From Bacillota bacterium (lineage in GTDB: Bacteria > Bacillota > Clostridia > Lachnospirales > Lachnospiraceae), in NCBI GenBank assembly GCA_023408815.1, contig JAEYJO010000044.1:1-34805 (forward strand): 34,805 nt of DNA, written 5' to 3'. Below are positions 16,535 through 25,333 of the stretch, piece after piece. The notes below the pieces were generated by a model that was given only the letters and a program-made list of their open reading frames with translations, was not told the origin of the DNA and searched no databases. Position 1 is the first letter of the stretch. Each line of letters opens with the position of its first letter. The translations under genes were made by a program, and so were the position numbers.

Positions 16535-18919
16535 TTAATCCTCCATATTTTCAACCGTATAATCCGCCGCCAGCCAGAGCCACCGGCTCGCTGCCGATGT
16601 CCACACCTCACGATAGGTAGCATTGTTGCCCTGAGGCCAATAGGGCTCATCACCGTTATTAAACGTCTCGATTCCAACCGGAAGCTCACCGACACATTCG
16701 CCCGGAAGTACCGCATACTGTGCCGGGTAACGGCTGCCCGCTCCGTACATGAGTGAATGACCGAAGGGATTCTTGCCAAATATCCAATAAAGCTGCTCTC
16801 TTCCCATCTGCAGAAGCTCCTCGTCACCGAAGTACCGACCGACCAAAGATGCGGCCTTACCTTCTGCCAGCATCACTGCCGTATTACCCCTAAAGGAAAA
16901 CCAAACAGGAAAATTGCGCAGCACATACCCATCCTTCACCGGCGTTCCGCCAGTAAGTTGTTCTCTGTAATTTTCTCTTTCCTGCTCATAGGAGCACGTC
17001 ACATGGAGATACGGGAATGTTTTTTCATCTTCGTATTCATCCATCTTATGAACACCTGCGGGGAGCATTCCATAAGGCGCAGTATTACCTGCAATAGCCT
17101 TTAGATAATTTCCATAGCGCTTCATAGCCTCTTCCCAAAGAGGACGCTTAGGAGACTCCGGCTGGGAACGGCAGATTTCCGTCAACGCCTGCATAAACTG
17201 CTGCGCTCTTGATTGGTGATTGAAATGTACGATCGTACAGTGATCCTCTTCTCGATAGAAAAATCCGTCAAAAGGAAGCCCTGCCGCACCGGTTTCCTGA
17301 CATTGAAGCAGTTTGTCGCACCAGTTTTCCGCTTTCTTCGCATATGCTTCTTCGCCTGTCGCTTCGTATAAATAGGAAGCCGCCCATACGATCACCGCAT
17401 AATATTGAGAAAGTCCGGAATTATAAGTGTGCTCAAACATCTGTACCGCTTCTGCACCGGATTTTTCAAAGCGATTCTCTGCAAATGTGAAGTCCTCTCT
17501 TGCTGCCTCCAGACTGCCCCAGGCCAAAGGGCCGTCCTCTTCCTTAAGCTGCAGATATGCATAGGCTTCGATGCCTGCAAACAAGAAGTTTTCATAAGCA
17601 TGGTTATAAACCCTCGTCTCCACGTCGTCCATATCGCCAATCAAATTATTCGTCCATCTCGTAGCTCCGGCGCTGGTGGCACGATAACCGTCCTTAAACC
17701 GCGTTCTTAAGATGAAATCAAGACCCCAACGCGCTTCCTCCACGATTCTTTTATATAAAAGGGGGTTTTTGCCCCGGTAGCCTGCTGCTGCCTCCAAAAG
17801 GGCATGTACCACCTCTCCGGTCTGAGCACTCTGCTGGGAAACATCCCCGGCGTCATGCCAGCCGCCTGCGAAGGACATAGTAAGCCCTTCGTGTCTCGCC
17901 GTAATATCCTGATGACATGTTCCGTGTTTTCCCGCAATGGGCATTCCACATCGCTCGCCATATAAGAAGTTCAACACCCGCCATATATTTTCTTCCATCA
18001 AATTGTTCGTAATCTCAAAGCTTTGGCTTCGCACTTCGCCCACCTGCAGATAATAAGTTCCTTCGCCGCTTATCCCGGAAAAATCAAGTACCTGAAAGCA
18101 GCCGTTTTTATTTTCCACCAGCTTAGCCGCACTGCGGTATACGATCTTCCCCGTACTCTCCTCGATTACTTCGAAGAAATCCGCCGTCAGGTTGGCAACA
18201 GCACTCTTTTTTCCTTTTGCAAAATAACCTGCGCTGGATAACACGATACTATTTTCTGCACACTCCCACCCAAGCTCCTTTTCAGGATTCTCCACCTGTT
18301 CCAAGGCGATGTCTTTATAAGAGTAGGTGAGTTCCTCTCCCATCGCTACGTCCTGTCCGCACAGAAAAACATAGAACTGAATTTCCGTCACCTTATCTCT
18401 GGGAAGGCTCGGAAATTCCCAAAAGCATTCATTCCATTCCATGTTATTTAAATCGAACACAGTAAATCCTTCCCGCACATAGCGGTCCGGTATCTTCTGC
18501 TCTCCATCGTTTCTTATCCCCACGTTCAGATGTACTACCTCAGCCCCCTTCACCTCCGGGCGTACCCAGAAATGCAGCCTGTTGTAGACGGTCAGATTCT
18601 CTCCCGGCAAAGAAAAATGTACCTCGGCTGTTCCGAAATTGCTGTAGTCTCCATCTTCAGGAGCTCCTTCCGGCCATCGGTCACTGCGAAGGGGCGCCGT
18701 AATTCTCACACACGTCTGCTCTTCCTCCGTCAGAACACGCAGGGTTCCCTTCTCCCCCGCAGCAGGAGCGCTTATCCTCTCCTTCGCCGTCCATACATTC
18801 TTTCTATCAAGCACCTTCTTATTTGGGAATTCCGCCTCCAATGACCGTTCCTTATGCAGGGGCAGCATGGAATGGATAAATAAGCTGTCCTCTAATTCTT
18901 TTCGGAATTCTTCTCTCAT
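16535..18919 (-). CDS. Glycoside hydrolase family 9 enzyme, cytoplasmic
   Basis: 794 residues. Residues 1-215 form a beta-rich region like a carbohydrate-binding jelly roll. Residues about 225-305 look like the N-terminal cellulase Ig-like domain (SSAGYFAKGKKSAVAN to GTYYLQVGEVRSQSFEI). The (alpha/alpha)6 GH9 domain follows, with GGWHDAGD (Asp356 and Asp359, catalytic base pair), IFGKNPFGHSLMYGAGSRYP, and Glu771 in YREVWTSAASRWLWLAADY as likely acid. The family includes endoglucanases, cellodextrinases and exo-beta-glucosaminidases. No signal peptide: an ATGA overlap with the ROK gene and AAAGGAGA at 7 bp fix the start at 18919. The enzyme therefore acts on imported short chains, probably as an exo-enzyme. 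Confidence 0.88.
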   Translation of the reverse strand: MREEFRKELEDSLFIHSMLPLHKERSLEAEFPNKKVLDRKNVWTAKERISAPAAGEKGTLRVLTEEEQTCVRITAPLRSDRWPEGAPEDGDYSNFGTAEVHFSLPGENLTVYNRLHFWVRPEVKGAEVVHLNVGIRNDGEQKIPDRYVREGFTVFDLNNMEWNECFWEFPSLPRDKVTEIQFYVFLCGQDVAMGEELTYSYKDIALEQVENPEKELGWECAENSIVLSSAGYFAKGKKSAVANLTADFFEVIEESTGKIVYRSAAKLVENKNGCFQVLDFSGISGEGTYYLQVGEVRSQSFEITNNLMEENIWRVLNFLYGERCGMPIAGKHGTCHQDITARHEGLTMSFAGGWHDAGDVSQQSAQTGEVVHALLEAAAGYRGKNPLLYKRIVEEARWGLDFILRTRFKDGYRATSAGATRWTNNLIGDMDDVETRVYNHAYENFLFAGIEAYAYLQLKEEDGPLAWGSLEAAREDFTFAENRFEKSGAEAVQMFEHTYNSGLSQYYAVIVWAASYLYEATGEEAYAKKAENWCDKLLQCQETGAAGLPFDGFFYREEDHCTIVHFNHQSRAQQFMQALTEICRSQPESPKRPLWEEAMKRYGNYLKAIAGNTAPYGMLPAGVHKMDEYEDEKTFPYLHVTCSYEQERENYREQLTGGTPVKDGYVLRNFPVWFSFRGNTAVMLAEGKAASLVGRYFGDEELLQMGREQLYWIFGKNPFGHSLMYGAGSRYPAQYAVLPGECVGELPVGIETFNNGDEPYWPQGNNATYREVWTSAASRWLWLAADYTVENMED

Positions 18920-19857
18920 CGATTGTCTCCTTTCATGAGCAGCATCCCGAGGGTAGCCGCTCCGATTAATCCCGCATGTCGCAAGTCGAAGCTGGAAAAT
19001 ACTACACCGTTTGTCACGCCGCGCATCGTTTCGGGGGAAAGATGTCTGTTCACCTTCCGCATCAGCCATCCGTCGCTTATGACACCTCCGCCCAAAATAA
19101 CCGTATCCGGGTCGCTGACCCTCACAAGATTCATTATAACACAAGCCAGCGCTTCAGCCGCATATTCAGTAATTTCAACACATTCTTTAAGTCCTGTGTC
19201 CGCTCCCTCAAACAGGCGTACCACATCCGCTCTTTTTCCGGCATCCAGAAGTTCCGGCAGTCCGCGCGCTGTAATCTGTCTCGTAAAACCAATACCGGAA
19301 ACTGCATTTTCCACACAGCCCTCCCTGCCGCACACACAAGATTCTCTTCTGCTCAGATCCACGACCATATGACCGATTTCCCCTGCGTTGTGGTTAGCAC
19401 CTCGCATAATCTTACCATCGCATACAAAACCTGCTGCCAATCCGGTGCCCACGTTCAGATAGATGAAATCCGAAGACGTTCTGCCCTGTCCCAGTATAAG
19501 CTCCGCCGTCGTGGCACTTCGCACATCGTTATCTACAGCGCAGGGCACTCCCAGCTTACCGGCTATCATAGCCGCAATCGGAACCGGAGGATTCGTAATC
19601 TCGTGGTTAATGGAAACCCATTCCCCTCTTCTGTTATCCACGATTCCAACGATGCCAAGCCCTGATGCCTTCAGGTTTCCCCGAATACCCACCATCTCTA
19701 CATAATCTTCCAGGTCATTCAGAATCACCTCCGTGGCCTCCTTTTGATTGTTCAGTCCGGTATCGTACCGCTTGCTCTGCAAAACGCGGCCTTCCTCGTC
19801 CAATTCTCCAATCAGCAGCTTTGTCCCGCCGAAATCCAATCCCAAATAGGTATCCAA
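18916..19857 (-). CDS. ROK family protein (probable sugar kinase)
   Basis: 313 residues with the N-terminal phosphate motif LGLDFGGTKLLIGELD, DNDVRSATTAEL with the catalytic Asp, YLNVGTGLAAG, GEIGHMVVD and the zinc-binding CVCGREGCVE, typical of ROK hexokinases. There is no N-terminal DNA-binding domain, so it is a kinase type rather than a NagC/XylR-type repressor. The start codon is TTG, supported by AGGAGG at 7 bp and lack of any better ATG. The likely job is to phosphorylate a hexose or amino sugar released by GH9, feeding the NagB-like protein. It is joined to GH9 by a 4-nt ATGA overlap. Confidence 0.92.
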   Translation of the reverse strand: MDTYLGLDFGGTKLLIGELDEEGRVLQSKRYDTGLNNQKEATEVILNDLEDYVEMVGIRGNLKASGLGIVGIVDNRRGEWVSINHEITNPPVPIAAMIAGKLGVPCAVDNDVRSATTAELILGQGRTSSDFIYLNVGTGLAAGFVCDGKIMRGANHNAGEIGHMVVDLSRRESCVCGREGCVENAVSGIGFTRQITARGLPELLDAGKRADVVRLFEGADTGLKECVEITEYAAEALACVIMNLVRVSDPDTVILGGGVISDGWLMRKVNRHLSPETMRGVTNGVVFSSFDLRHAGLIGAATLGMLLMKGDNR

Positions 19858-19895
19858 AATGCTTCCTCCTAATTTTTCCGTTATATTTTACTTCT

Positions 19896-21109
19896 TTATT
19901 TCAAGTAGTCCACCCGGTTTCTGGGAAGACGATATAAGCCGTAGCAGGCCGTGAAAAGTCCGGCGACACCGCTTATGAGGAACAAAACAGCAATGCTTTG
20001 CCCGCTTCCGTAAATGCGCTCCAGCTGTTCCTGCAAGGAGGCCGCCGCCATAGCTCCTGCATATCCTACCATGCTGGCTGCCGCCGCCGTAACGCCAAGG
20101 TAGGTTGTTATCCGCTCAGGCGGAGCGCTGGCATATTGGAGATTCAGGCCCGACATTCCGGAGGAAGCATTGCCCAGCGCCGATACACATATAAGCACAA
20201 GTGCCGCCCATCTCACATCCTGCTTCATGAAGAACCATCCCAGATTGCACAAACCCGTCACCATCTGCGTACTAAGGACTACCACCGTCCAAAACGTACG
20301 ATCCGCCACCTTTCCCCACAACCATATGCCACCCACTCCCAGGATGGATGCCAGCACGCCGCTTCCCACGATAAATGTGTGATTCAAGTGCAGCACCTTT
20401 AATTGATAGATTGCAAGGAATCCAGATGCGAACAGGGTTGAGAAATAGGAGCACATATTATATATGAGCACCGGCCGATAGTGCGGATTGCGAAAGGGGC
20501 CGGCCACATCCTTAAGGCGATATCCTTTTGTCACGGAATTCTCCGGTTCCCGTATGAGAAGCATAAGCACGAAATCCACAAGAGAAAAGAGGATGCAGAA
20601 CGCATACACGACCAAATATCCTTTATGGCAAAATACCGCCCTCGCCCGCTCACGGGCCCCACCTGAAGCACCCACTGATTCAGCGCCGGGGTTACGAATC
20701 CGGCGGCCAGAAAAGCCAAAAAATACAGAATGAATACAAACTGCCGGCCGGCCTTCTGCCCCTGAAAAAGAACCGGTGCGAACACCGCAAATCCTATCGA
20801 AAAGCGAAAAGCAAAGCAAATAAGCGCAATAGGTAGTTTTCGGTATTTCAGCCGTTCGAAGAGAAAGGGGGAAATCATCTGCAGTACGCAGCCGAGCTGG
20901 GGAATAATCGCAATTCGCGCCACCATGGAGGGACTGGCACCAAGATAAGCCAGATAACCTGCCATGAAATTTCCCGTGGTCAGGGATAGCATGACACCGG
21001 CCATAGCTCCCTGCATGAGAAGTATCCGCCGGCTCGTCTTCATCTGCGCCTCGGTGTGCGCCTTCTCCGGGAAAAACATCACCCGCACTTTTTTCGCTAT
21101 GATACGCAT
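19896..21109 (-). pseudogene. MFS transporter disrupted by an internal deletion
   Basis: Two frames together make one major facilitator protein. The 5' frame (21109 to about 20614) encodes four membrane segments and the conserved RGRYFAIKD loop. The 3' frame (about 20625 to 19896) resumes at GYLVVYAFCILFSLVDFVLMLLIREPE, the expected sixth segment, and encodes the C-terminal half. The fifth segment, about 30 residues, is absent, so this looks like a deletion of roughly 100 bp that was not a multiple of three, not a single-base error. The join falls in AAGGATAT (near 20614-20625), which reads as KD-I in one frame and KGY in the other, as if a short direct repeat recombined. GAGGGAAG precedes the ATG. 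The product should be inactive. Confidence 0.8.
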
Positions 21110-21546
21110 TTGCCGCTTCCCTCCGGCTTCTCCACTTCCTGAATAAATTCTATCTCTTCTCCGTCAAAACCCACCACATAGGCGAACCACATGTAAACAG
21201 GCTCCGGGGTCGCTTCCAATATGTCAGCAAAGGCAGGAGCGAGCTTCGGCTTGCCGCCTGCTCGTATGGCCCGCTCGTAACTGGCATGGATATCTTCCGT
21301 ATGTAATGCCACATGAATCCAGCTTCCTCCGGAAACGGTCTCACCCTCTCCCGCATCGAACACCTCGATACAGCTTCCGCATCCTGCATCCATCATTGCT
21401 ACACGCTTCCCTTTTCCCCATGTATGCTTCACAGTAAAACCAAGTCCTTCCTCGTAGAATCGAACCGTTTCATCGAAATGATGAGAATGCATTCCTATAT
21501 GATGGATGCCGATAGCTGTTGTATCTTTCCCATTTATGTTTGCCAT
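21097..21546 (-). CDS. VOC (glyoxalase/dioxygenase superfamily) protein, single module
   Basis: 149 residues with one pair of beta-alpha-beta-beta-beta units: GIHHIGMHSHHFDETVRFYEEGLGF (about 14-38), CIEVFDAG, WIHVALHTEDIHASYERAIRAGG, and EEIEFIQEVEKP at the end. Candidate metal ligands are His16, Glu58, His79 and Glu138 by family pattern. TTGGAGG precedes the ATG; 1 bp separates it from the dehydrogenase gene and it overlaps the MFS start. In this operon an isomerase or epimerase role on a keto-sugar is conceivable but not shown. Confidence 0.85.
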   Translation of the reverse strand: MANINGKDTTAIGIHHIGMHSHHFDETVRFYEEGLGFTVKHTWGKGKRVAMMDAGCGSCIEVFDAGEGETVSGGSWIHVALHTEDIHASYERAIRAGGKPKLAPAFADILEATPEPVYMWFAYVVGFDGEEIEFIQEVEKPEGSGKCVS

Positions 21547-21547
21547 G

Positions 21548-22531
21548 CTAAAAATTCCTCCAATCCAGCATCATGCTTGTAGGAGCCATGCGAGGAATCG
21601 TGATGTCATGATATACCTGTCCGCAATCCTCGGGATTTCGAAGCTCGTACATCTCTTCCGGCACATGCACTTTTCCCTCCGCGATGAATTCCATCGCCGA
21701 ACGGATATGGGAGAAGGAGCTGTGAGAATGCAGTTCGTCGGATTTCAGCGGTATCGACCACTCCCAGCCTCCGTAAATACTTATGAATGCATAGAACAGT
21801 TCATAAAGCAGCGTATGGGCATCCCAATCCGAAGTTTTTTTCCAGGGAACGCCTATCTGGAAGATTTCTCCCCGCTTTCTCATATAAGGAATGACAGCGT
21901 GCAGCGCGTTTTCGTTACCCGAGCACTCATACAGGGTCGCTACGCTCCCCTTAAGCTCCTGCCATTCTTCCAGAGAAGCACCGACATTAACAAGTCCCGC
22001 CCTGTACGCCGTGTTTCTTCGTTCTTCAGAAGGATCTGTAGCGTATACGCGGTAACCGAAGCAGTTCGCCATCTGTGCGCACATCAGCCCCACCATACCA
22101 AGTCCCGTTACGACCACACTTTCCACCGGTTTCGCCGTGGCGTGAAAGATGGATGTCATGGAGACCGCCGCATATCTTCCGAACAGCGCGTGCTCCGGCT
22201 TCACTCCTTCCGGAAGAGGAATAACATCCTCCGCCTTCATCTTACAATATAATGTATGGTGTCCGTTGTGATAGACCAGATCGCCCTCTTTCAGATTCGT
22301 TACCCCTTCTCCCGCACATACGATTACGGCGACGGAAGAGGAGCCGGTCTGCATCGGATCGCTTTCCGATGGAAATTGCTGTGTATAGCCGCCCCTCTCG
22401 GAGCCAGTGGATATGAGTGACAATATATTTTTTCCTACGATTTCATCCGCTGCCGGAACATCGTCGAATTCTTTCTCTACAAGCTCGGCCCGTTCTCTCT
22501 CTGTAAATACTACTCTATAATCTTTTACCAT
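21548..22531 (-). CDS. MDR-superfamily (zinc-type alcohol) dehydrogenase
   Basis: 327 residues of the medium-chain dehydrogenase fold. The GroES-like part (1-115) has ISTGSERG and GDLVYHNGHHTLYC. The Rossmann part has VVVTGLGMVGLMCAQMANCFGYRVYATDPSEERR (about 138-171), with acidic residues that suggest NAD(H). Classic Cys and His zinc-ligand spacing is not evident, as in sugar dehydrogenases often found beside Gfo/Idh genes. GGAGAGAGAA precedes the ATG. It lies between the ThuA and VOC genes, so a role in oxidising or reducing the imported sugar is likely. Confidence 0.88.
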   Translation of the reverse strand: MVKDYRVVFTERERAELVEKEFDDVPAADEIVGKNILSLISTGSERGGYTQQFPSESDPMQTGSSSVAVIVCAGEGVTNLKEGDLVYHNGHHTLYCKMKAEDVIPLPEGVKPEHALFGRYAAVSMTSIFHATAKPVESVVVTGLGMVGLMCAQMANCFGYRVYATDPSEERRNTAYRAGLVNVGASLEEWQELKGSVATLYECSGNENALHAVIPYMRKRGEIFQIGVPWKKTSDWDAHTLLYELFYAFISIYGGWEWSIPLKSDELHSHSSFSHIRSAMEFIAEGKVHVPEEMYELRNPEDCGQVYHDITIPRMAPTSMMLDWRNF

Positions 22532-22560
22532 TTCTCTCTCCGTTTTGGTTCTTATTTTTA

Positions 22561-23376
22561 TTATCGAAGTTTTGCCTCACCGTCAAAGGCGAACGTCTTC
22601 TCCACCCTTCCGGTGGCCGCCCATTCACATGCCCGGACGAACATCTGCCGAAACTGTCTGGGGCTGAAGCTGAGCAGCGTATTTTCCCCGAGACCATGTC
22701 CGGTGTAATAAGGCCATACATGCCCCAGAAGCTGGTTAAAGGTTCTTCCCTTCCCATAGTTTCCCGTCACGGCAATCGGCTCCTTTTTGCCCGTACCCGG
22801 TTCTCCGTGCCTGGATATCACATGCGGATCCGACCAGGCGCTGGCCAGAGTCTGAAGCGGCACATTCCATACATTTTCACAGTTGCAGAATATCTCATCC
22901 TTTGTATCAAAGGCCTCAAGCCCTTTCATGATCGGGTGTTCCGGCAAATCTATCTCTATATGGGCTTCGCCATAATCTCCATGGGAGGTCGCTTCTCTCC
23001 AGAGAAGTCCTGCCATCCGTTCTGCGCCTTCCCAGGCTGAATTGCCTATCGCCTTCCAATAACAGGGATGATCCCCGTGAAGAAAGACGAAGCCCGCTCC
23101 CTCTGCCACTGCCTGCTCCAGCCTTTCCTGCTCCTCCCTTATATTGAATCGGTAGTTGCCGCAGTTAAATACGAACACCTGGCATTCTTTTATCAGGTCG
23201 CCGGCAAAATATGTGTCGAAGCACATATCTCCGATGGACGGCTCATCACATACCATCAGTATATCGAAGGCTCCCGTCTTCTCCAGCAAAATTTTATTGT
23301 TTATCGCTACCCGGTGTACGTCGTGGCCGCCCATATGAACATCGCCGGTCAAATAATGCAGCTTTATCTTTTCCAT
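22561..23376 (-). CDS. ThuA-domain protein (trehalose utilisation-like)
   Basis: About 271 residues resembling the ThuA family, a class I glutamine-amidotransferase-like fold: DVHMGGHDVH near the N terminus, FVFNCGNYRFN, EGAGFVFLHGDHPCYW (about 95-112), HPIMKGLEAF, and PIAVTGNYGKGRTFNQLLGH. ThuA genes typically neighbour Gfo/Idh/MocA dehydrogenases (ThuB), as here, in disaccharide catabolism. The start is uncertain: AGGAGG lies 13 bp before the ATG at 23376, while GTG at 23388 is only 1 bp from it. Confidence 0.85.
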   Translation of the reverse strand: MEKIKLHYLTGDVHMGGHDVHRVAINNKILLEKTGAFDILMVCDEPSIGDMCFDTYFAGDLIKECQVFVFNCGNYRFNIREEQERLEQAVAEGAGFVFLHGDHPCYWKAIGNSAWEGAERMAGLLWREATSHGDYGEAHIEIDLPEHPIMKGLEAFDTKDEIFCNCENVWNVPLQTLASAWSDPHVISRHGEPGTGKKEPIAVTGNYGKGRTFNQLLGHVWPYYTGHGLGENTLLSFSPRQFRQMFVRACEWAATGRVEKTFAFDGEAKLR

Positions 23377-23393
23377 CGCAATTTGCACGCCTC

Positions 23394-24251
23394 CTAATAT
23401 GTTATTTCCAGCCAGCTATCCGGCAACTCTCTCGCTTTTTTTGCCGCCGCAATAAGAGCCAGTACTTCCAGCGTCTCTTCCTCTCTTACCGGAGGCTGCT
23501 TTGTCTCGAAGAAATCGAGAATTGCTTTCATCGTATTGAGGTAATAGTCGGAGCTATCCAACCGCTCTCCTTTTTCTCCGTCGGATACCATGAAATTGAA
23601 CTCCGCCCATGGGTTAGGCGTCTGCGTGAAGCTAGCCAGCCGTCCATCACCGTAGTCCAATATCAACTGTGTCACCTTGCTTCCCACGGCAAAACTTTTC
23701 ACCCGGCGCACTCCCGTTCCCATCACTGCAACGATAGGCTCGAACTGATGAACCGCATAGTTATCCAGGTCATGCGGGCCCACGGTGGACATGAACTTCG
23801 TGCTGTCCTGCTCCCGCTCTTTATAATTCAGGATGCTTTCACAAAAGCGCTGAGCCGAAGAAGAGAATACCGGTGTATGATGCTCTTTTGCATATTCGAA
23901 CATCCGCCTGCCCGTTTCCACATCAGGAGCAAAGGTCTTATCTACAAATACGGGCTTGCCGCTTGCAAGGGGCAGACGGCACACTTCTTCGTGCCATCTC
24001 GAATCGTCCGCAGCGATTACCATAATCGCATCTACTCTCTCTATCATTTCCTCCATGGAAGAAGCCTGATGGATGTGATTTTTACGACACCACTCTTTCG
24101 TCGTCAGCCCCTGCTTCTTATCGTATAGCGCATAGGCGTCGGTCAGCGCAGCATCATAGCCATATTTAGCGTTGACTTCCCGCAGAAATCCAGGGTAGTA
24201 ATTGGCGTGCCAATTGTCCAGATAATAATCGGCGAATCCTATCTTCAACAC
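23394..24251 (-). CDS. Gfo/Idh/MocA-family oxidoreductase
   Basis: 285 residues, short for the family (about 330-390). The N-terminal half is Rossmann-like (VDAIMVIAADDSRWHEEVCRLPLASGKPVFVDKTFAPD, about 73-110, with Lys105 where the family has the EKP lysine). The C-terminal half is the mixed alpha/beta substrate domain (VGPHDLDNYAVHQFEPIVAVMG, about 157-178). The usual GxGxxG at the extreme N terminus is replaced by GFADYYLDNWH, which is odd and may change cofactor binding. The start is GTG (24251) or the next TTG (24248); GACGAGGAC precedes both. It overlaps the 75-residue gene by 7 nt and precedes ThuA. Confidence 0.85.
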   Translation of the reverse strand: MLKIGFADYYLDNWHANYYPGFLREVNAKYGYDAALTDAYALYDKKQGLTTKEWCRKNHIHQASSMEEMIERVDAIMVIAADDSRWHEEVCRLPLASGKPVFVDKTFAPDVETGRRMFEYAKEHHTPVFSSSAQRFCESILNYKEREQDSTKFMSTVGPHDLDNYAVHQFEPIVAVMGTGVRRVKSFAVGSKVTQLILDYGDGRLASFTQTPNPWAEFNFMVSDGEKGERLDSSDYYLNTMKAILDFFETKQPPVREEETLEVLALIAAAKKARELPDSWLEITY

Positions 24252-24472
24252 GTCCTCGTCCCCCTTTCATCCTTTTCCCGCATTTCAAATTCGGTTTTTG
24301 TCAGATTGGAGTAAAAACGGTCGGCGGCCACAAGGGCAATTGCGGCGATATAACGAATCTCCTCCAGCTCTTCTTTCGTTTTTGCCCCGAACATACTCTG
24401 AAAGGTTCCTTTCGGAGCGCCGATTTCATCATCGATTTCCTTTAAAAGCTTCACATAATCCAAACGATTCAT
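24245..24472 (-). CDS. Small hypothetical protein, 75 residues
   Basis: Not recognised. Highly charged, mostly helical sequence (MNRLDYVKLLKEIDDEIGA at the start; the middle AAIALVAADRFYS is the only hydrophobic stretch), without signal peptide. It starts 25 bp after the VOC gene and overlaps the oxidoreductase by 7 nt, so it is surely read as part of the operon. It could be an accessory subunit of the oxidoreductase; that is a guess from position. Confidence 0.65.
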   Translation of the reverse strand: MNRLDYVKLLKEIDDEIGAPKGTFQSMFGAKTKEELEEIRYIAAIALVAADRFYSNLTKTEFEMREKDERGTRTC

Positions 24473-24497
24473 TTTCGTTCCTCACTTTCTTTGCAGT

Positions 24498-25313
24498 TCA
24501 GGCAAATACATCGGGCAGAGTCTCCGGTGCCTTGTCAAAAACATCAGCTGCCCGCCCGTCTTCATACATCTGAAAGAATTCCAATACCTCTCCTCCCATG
24601 CCCTGACAGAAGCAGATGCGCAGATTCGACCAATCATATGGCTGTTCCAATCTCTTGCCACCAAGCGCTTCCACCTGTGCCGCCGCCCTTTCCACATCAT
24701 CGGTAAGCAGGCTGTAGTGAGTGTATCCATATGCTTTTTCAGAATAAGAGCCGCCTGTAAAAAGTTCCAGCTCGCGCATGTCCGCAAGGCGCAGGGAACA
24801 TCCCCACTCCCAATCCTCCTTCAAAACAGCGCCGAGGCCCTCGTAAAAGCGGATGCACTCCTTCATATCCGGCACGGTAAGCGCTACATGAACGAAATTT
24901 TTAATGTATTTTCCATCTGCCACAGGCTCTCGCAGCAGCCCGTTTTTCTCAATATACCAAAATTCTATCTCTTCTCCCGAGGGAGTGCGGACGAACGCCA
25001 TCCGCAGTGAATTATAATTATAAGGCTCCGGATTCTCCGGTCTGGATATGACCGCCCCATATGAGAGTGCCCTTTGAAATGTCGCATCCACATCGTAAGT
25101 GTTCAGGCAGATGTGGGTAATCCCCGAATAGTCACCTTTGTCGGTACCGTCCGGAGAAATCTCTAAGATAACGCCATCCGGCGTTATGACGATAGCGTTA
25201 TAATTATCCCTGCGCCTCAGTGTGAGCCCTAATCCTTCACAGTAAAATCTGACTGCTTCATCCACATCGGGTACCACCATACCTATGTGGCTGATTCCTT
25301 TTATAATATCCAT
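24498..25313 (-). CDS. VOC-superfamily protein with two modules
   Basis: 271 residues with two VOC units: ISHIGMVVPDVDEAVRFYCEGLGL to GEEIEFWYIE (about 7-125), and VHVALTVPDMKECIRFYEGLGAVL to GGEVLEFFQMYE (about 140-253). Family-type ligands are His9, His68 and Glu121 in the first; the second keeps His and Glu positions less clearly. GAAAGGAGAAC precedes the ATG, and 20 bp separate it from the permease. It is the second VOC gene in this operon, so two related steps or a heteromeric enzyme are possible. Confidence 0.85.
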   Translation of the reverse strand: MDIIKGISHIGMVVPDVDEAVRFYCEGLGLTLRRRDNYNAIVITPDGVILEISPDGTDKGDYSGITHICLNTYDVDATFQRALSYGAVISRPENPEPYNYNSLRMAFVRTPSGEEIEFWYIEKNGLLREPVADGKYIKNFVHVALTVPDMKECIRFYEGLGAVLKEDWEWGCSLRLADMRELELFTGGSYSEKAYGYTHYSLLTDDVERAAAQVEALGGKRLEQPYDWSNLRICFCQGMGGEVLEFFQMYEDGRAADVFDKAPETLPDVFA

Positions 25314-25333
25314 TCCGTTCTCCTTTTTTATTA

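Noticed and set aside
15856..16620. 254-codon plus-strand open frame
   Set aside because: Antisense to the NagB-like and GH9 genes; no recognisable protein features.
16534..16827. N-terminal extension of the NagB-like frame
   Set aside because: It runs inside the GH9 C-terminal coding region; GGAGGAT and normal NagB length place the start at 16533.
18920..19144. N-terminal extension of the GH9 frame
   Set aside because: It lies within the ROK gene in another frame; the ATGA overlap and AAAGGAGA support the start at 18919.
18976..19665. 229-codon plus-strand open frame
   Set aside because: Antisense to the ROK gene, whose motifs are clear; no ribosome-binding site.
23211..24128. 305-codon plus-strand open frame
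   Set aside because: It lies antisense to the ThuA and Gfo/Idh genes, has no family motif or ribosome-binding site and is rich in Arg/His/Ser, as expected of a mirror frame.
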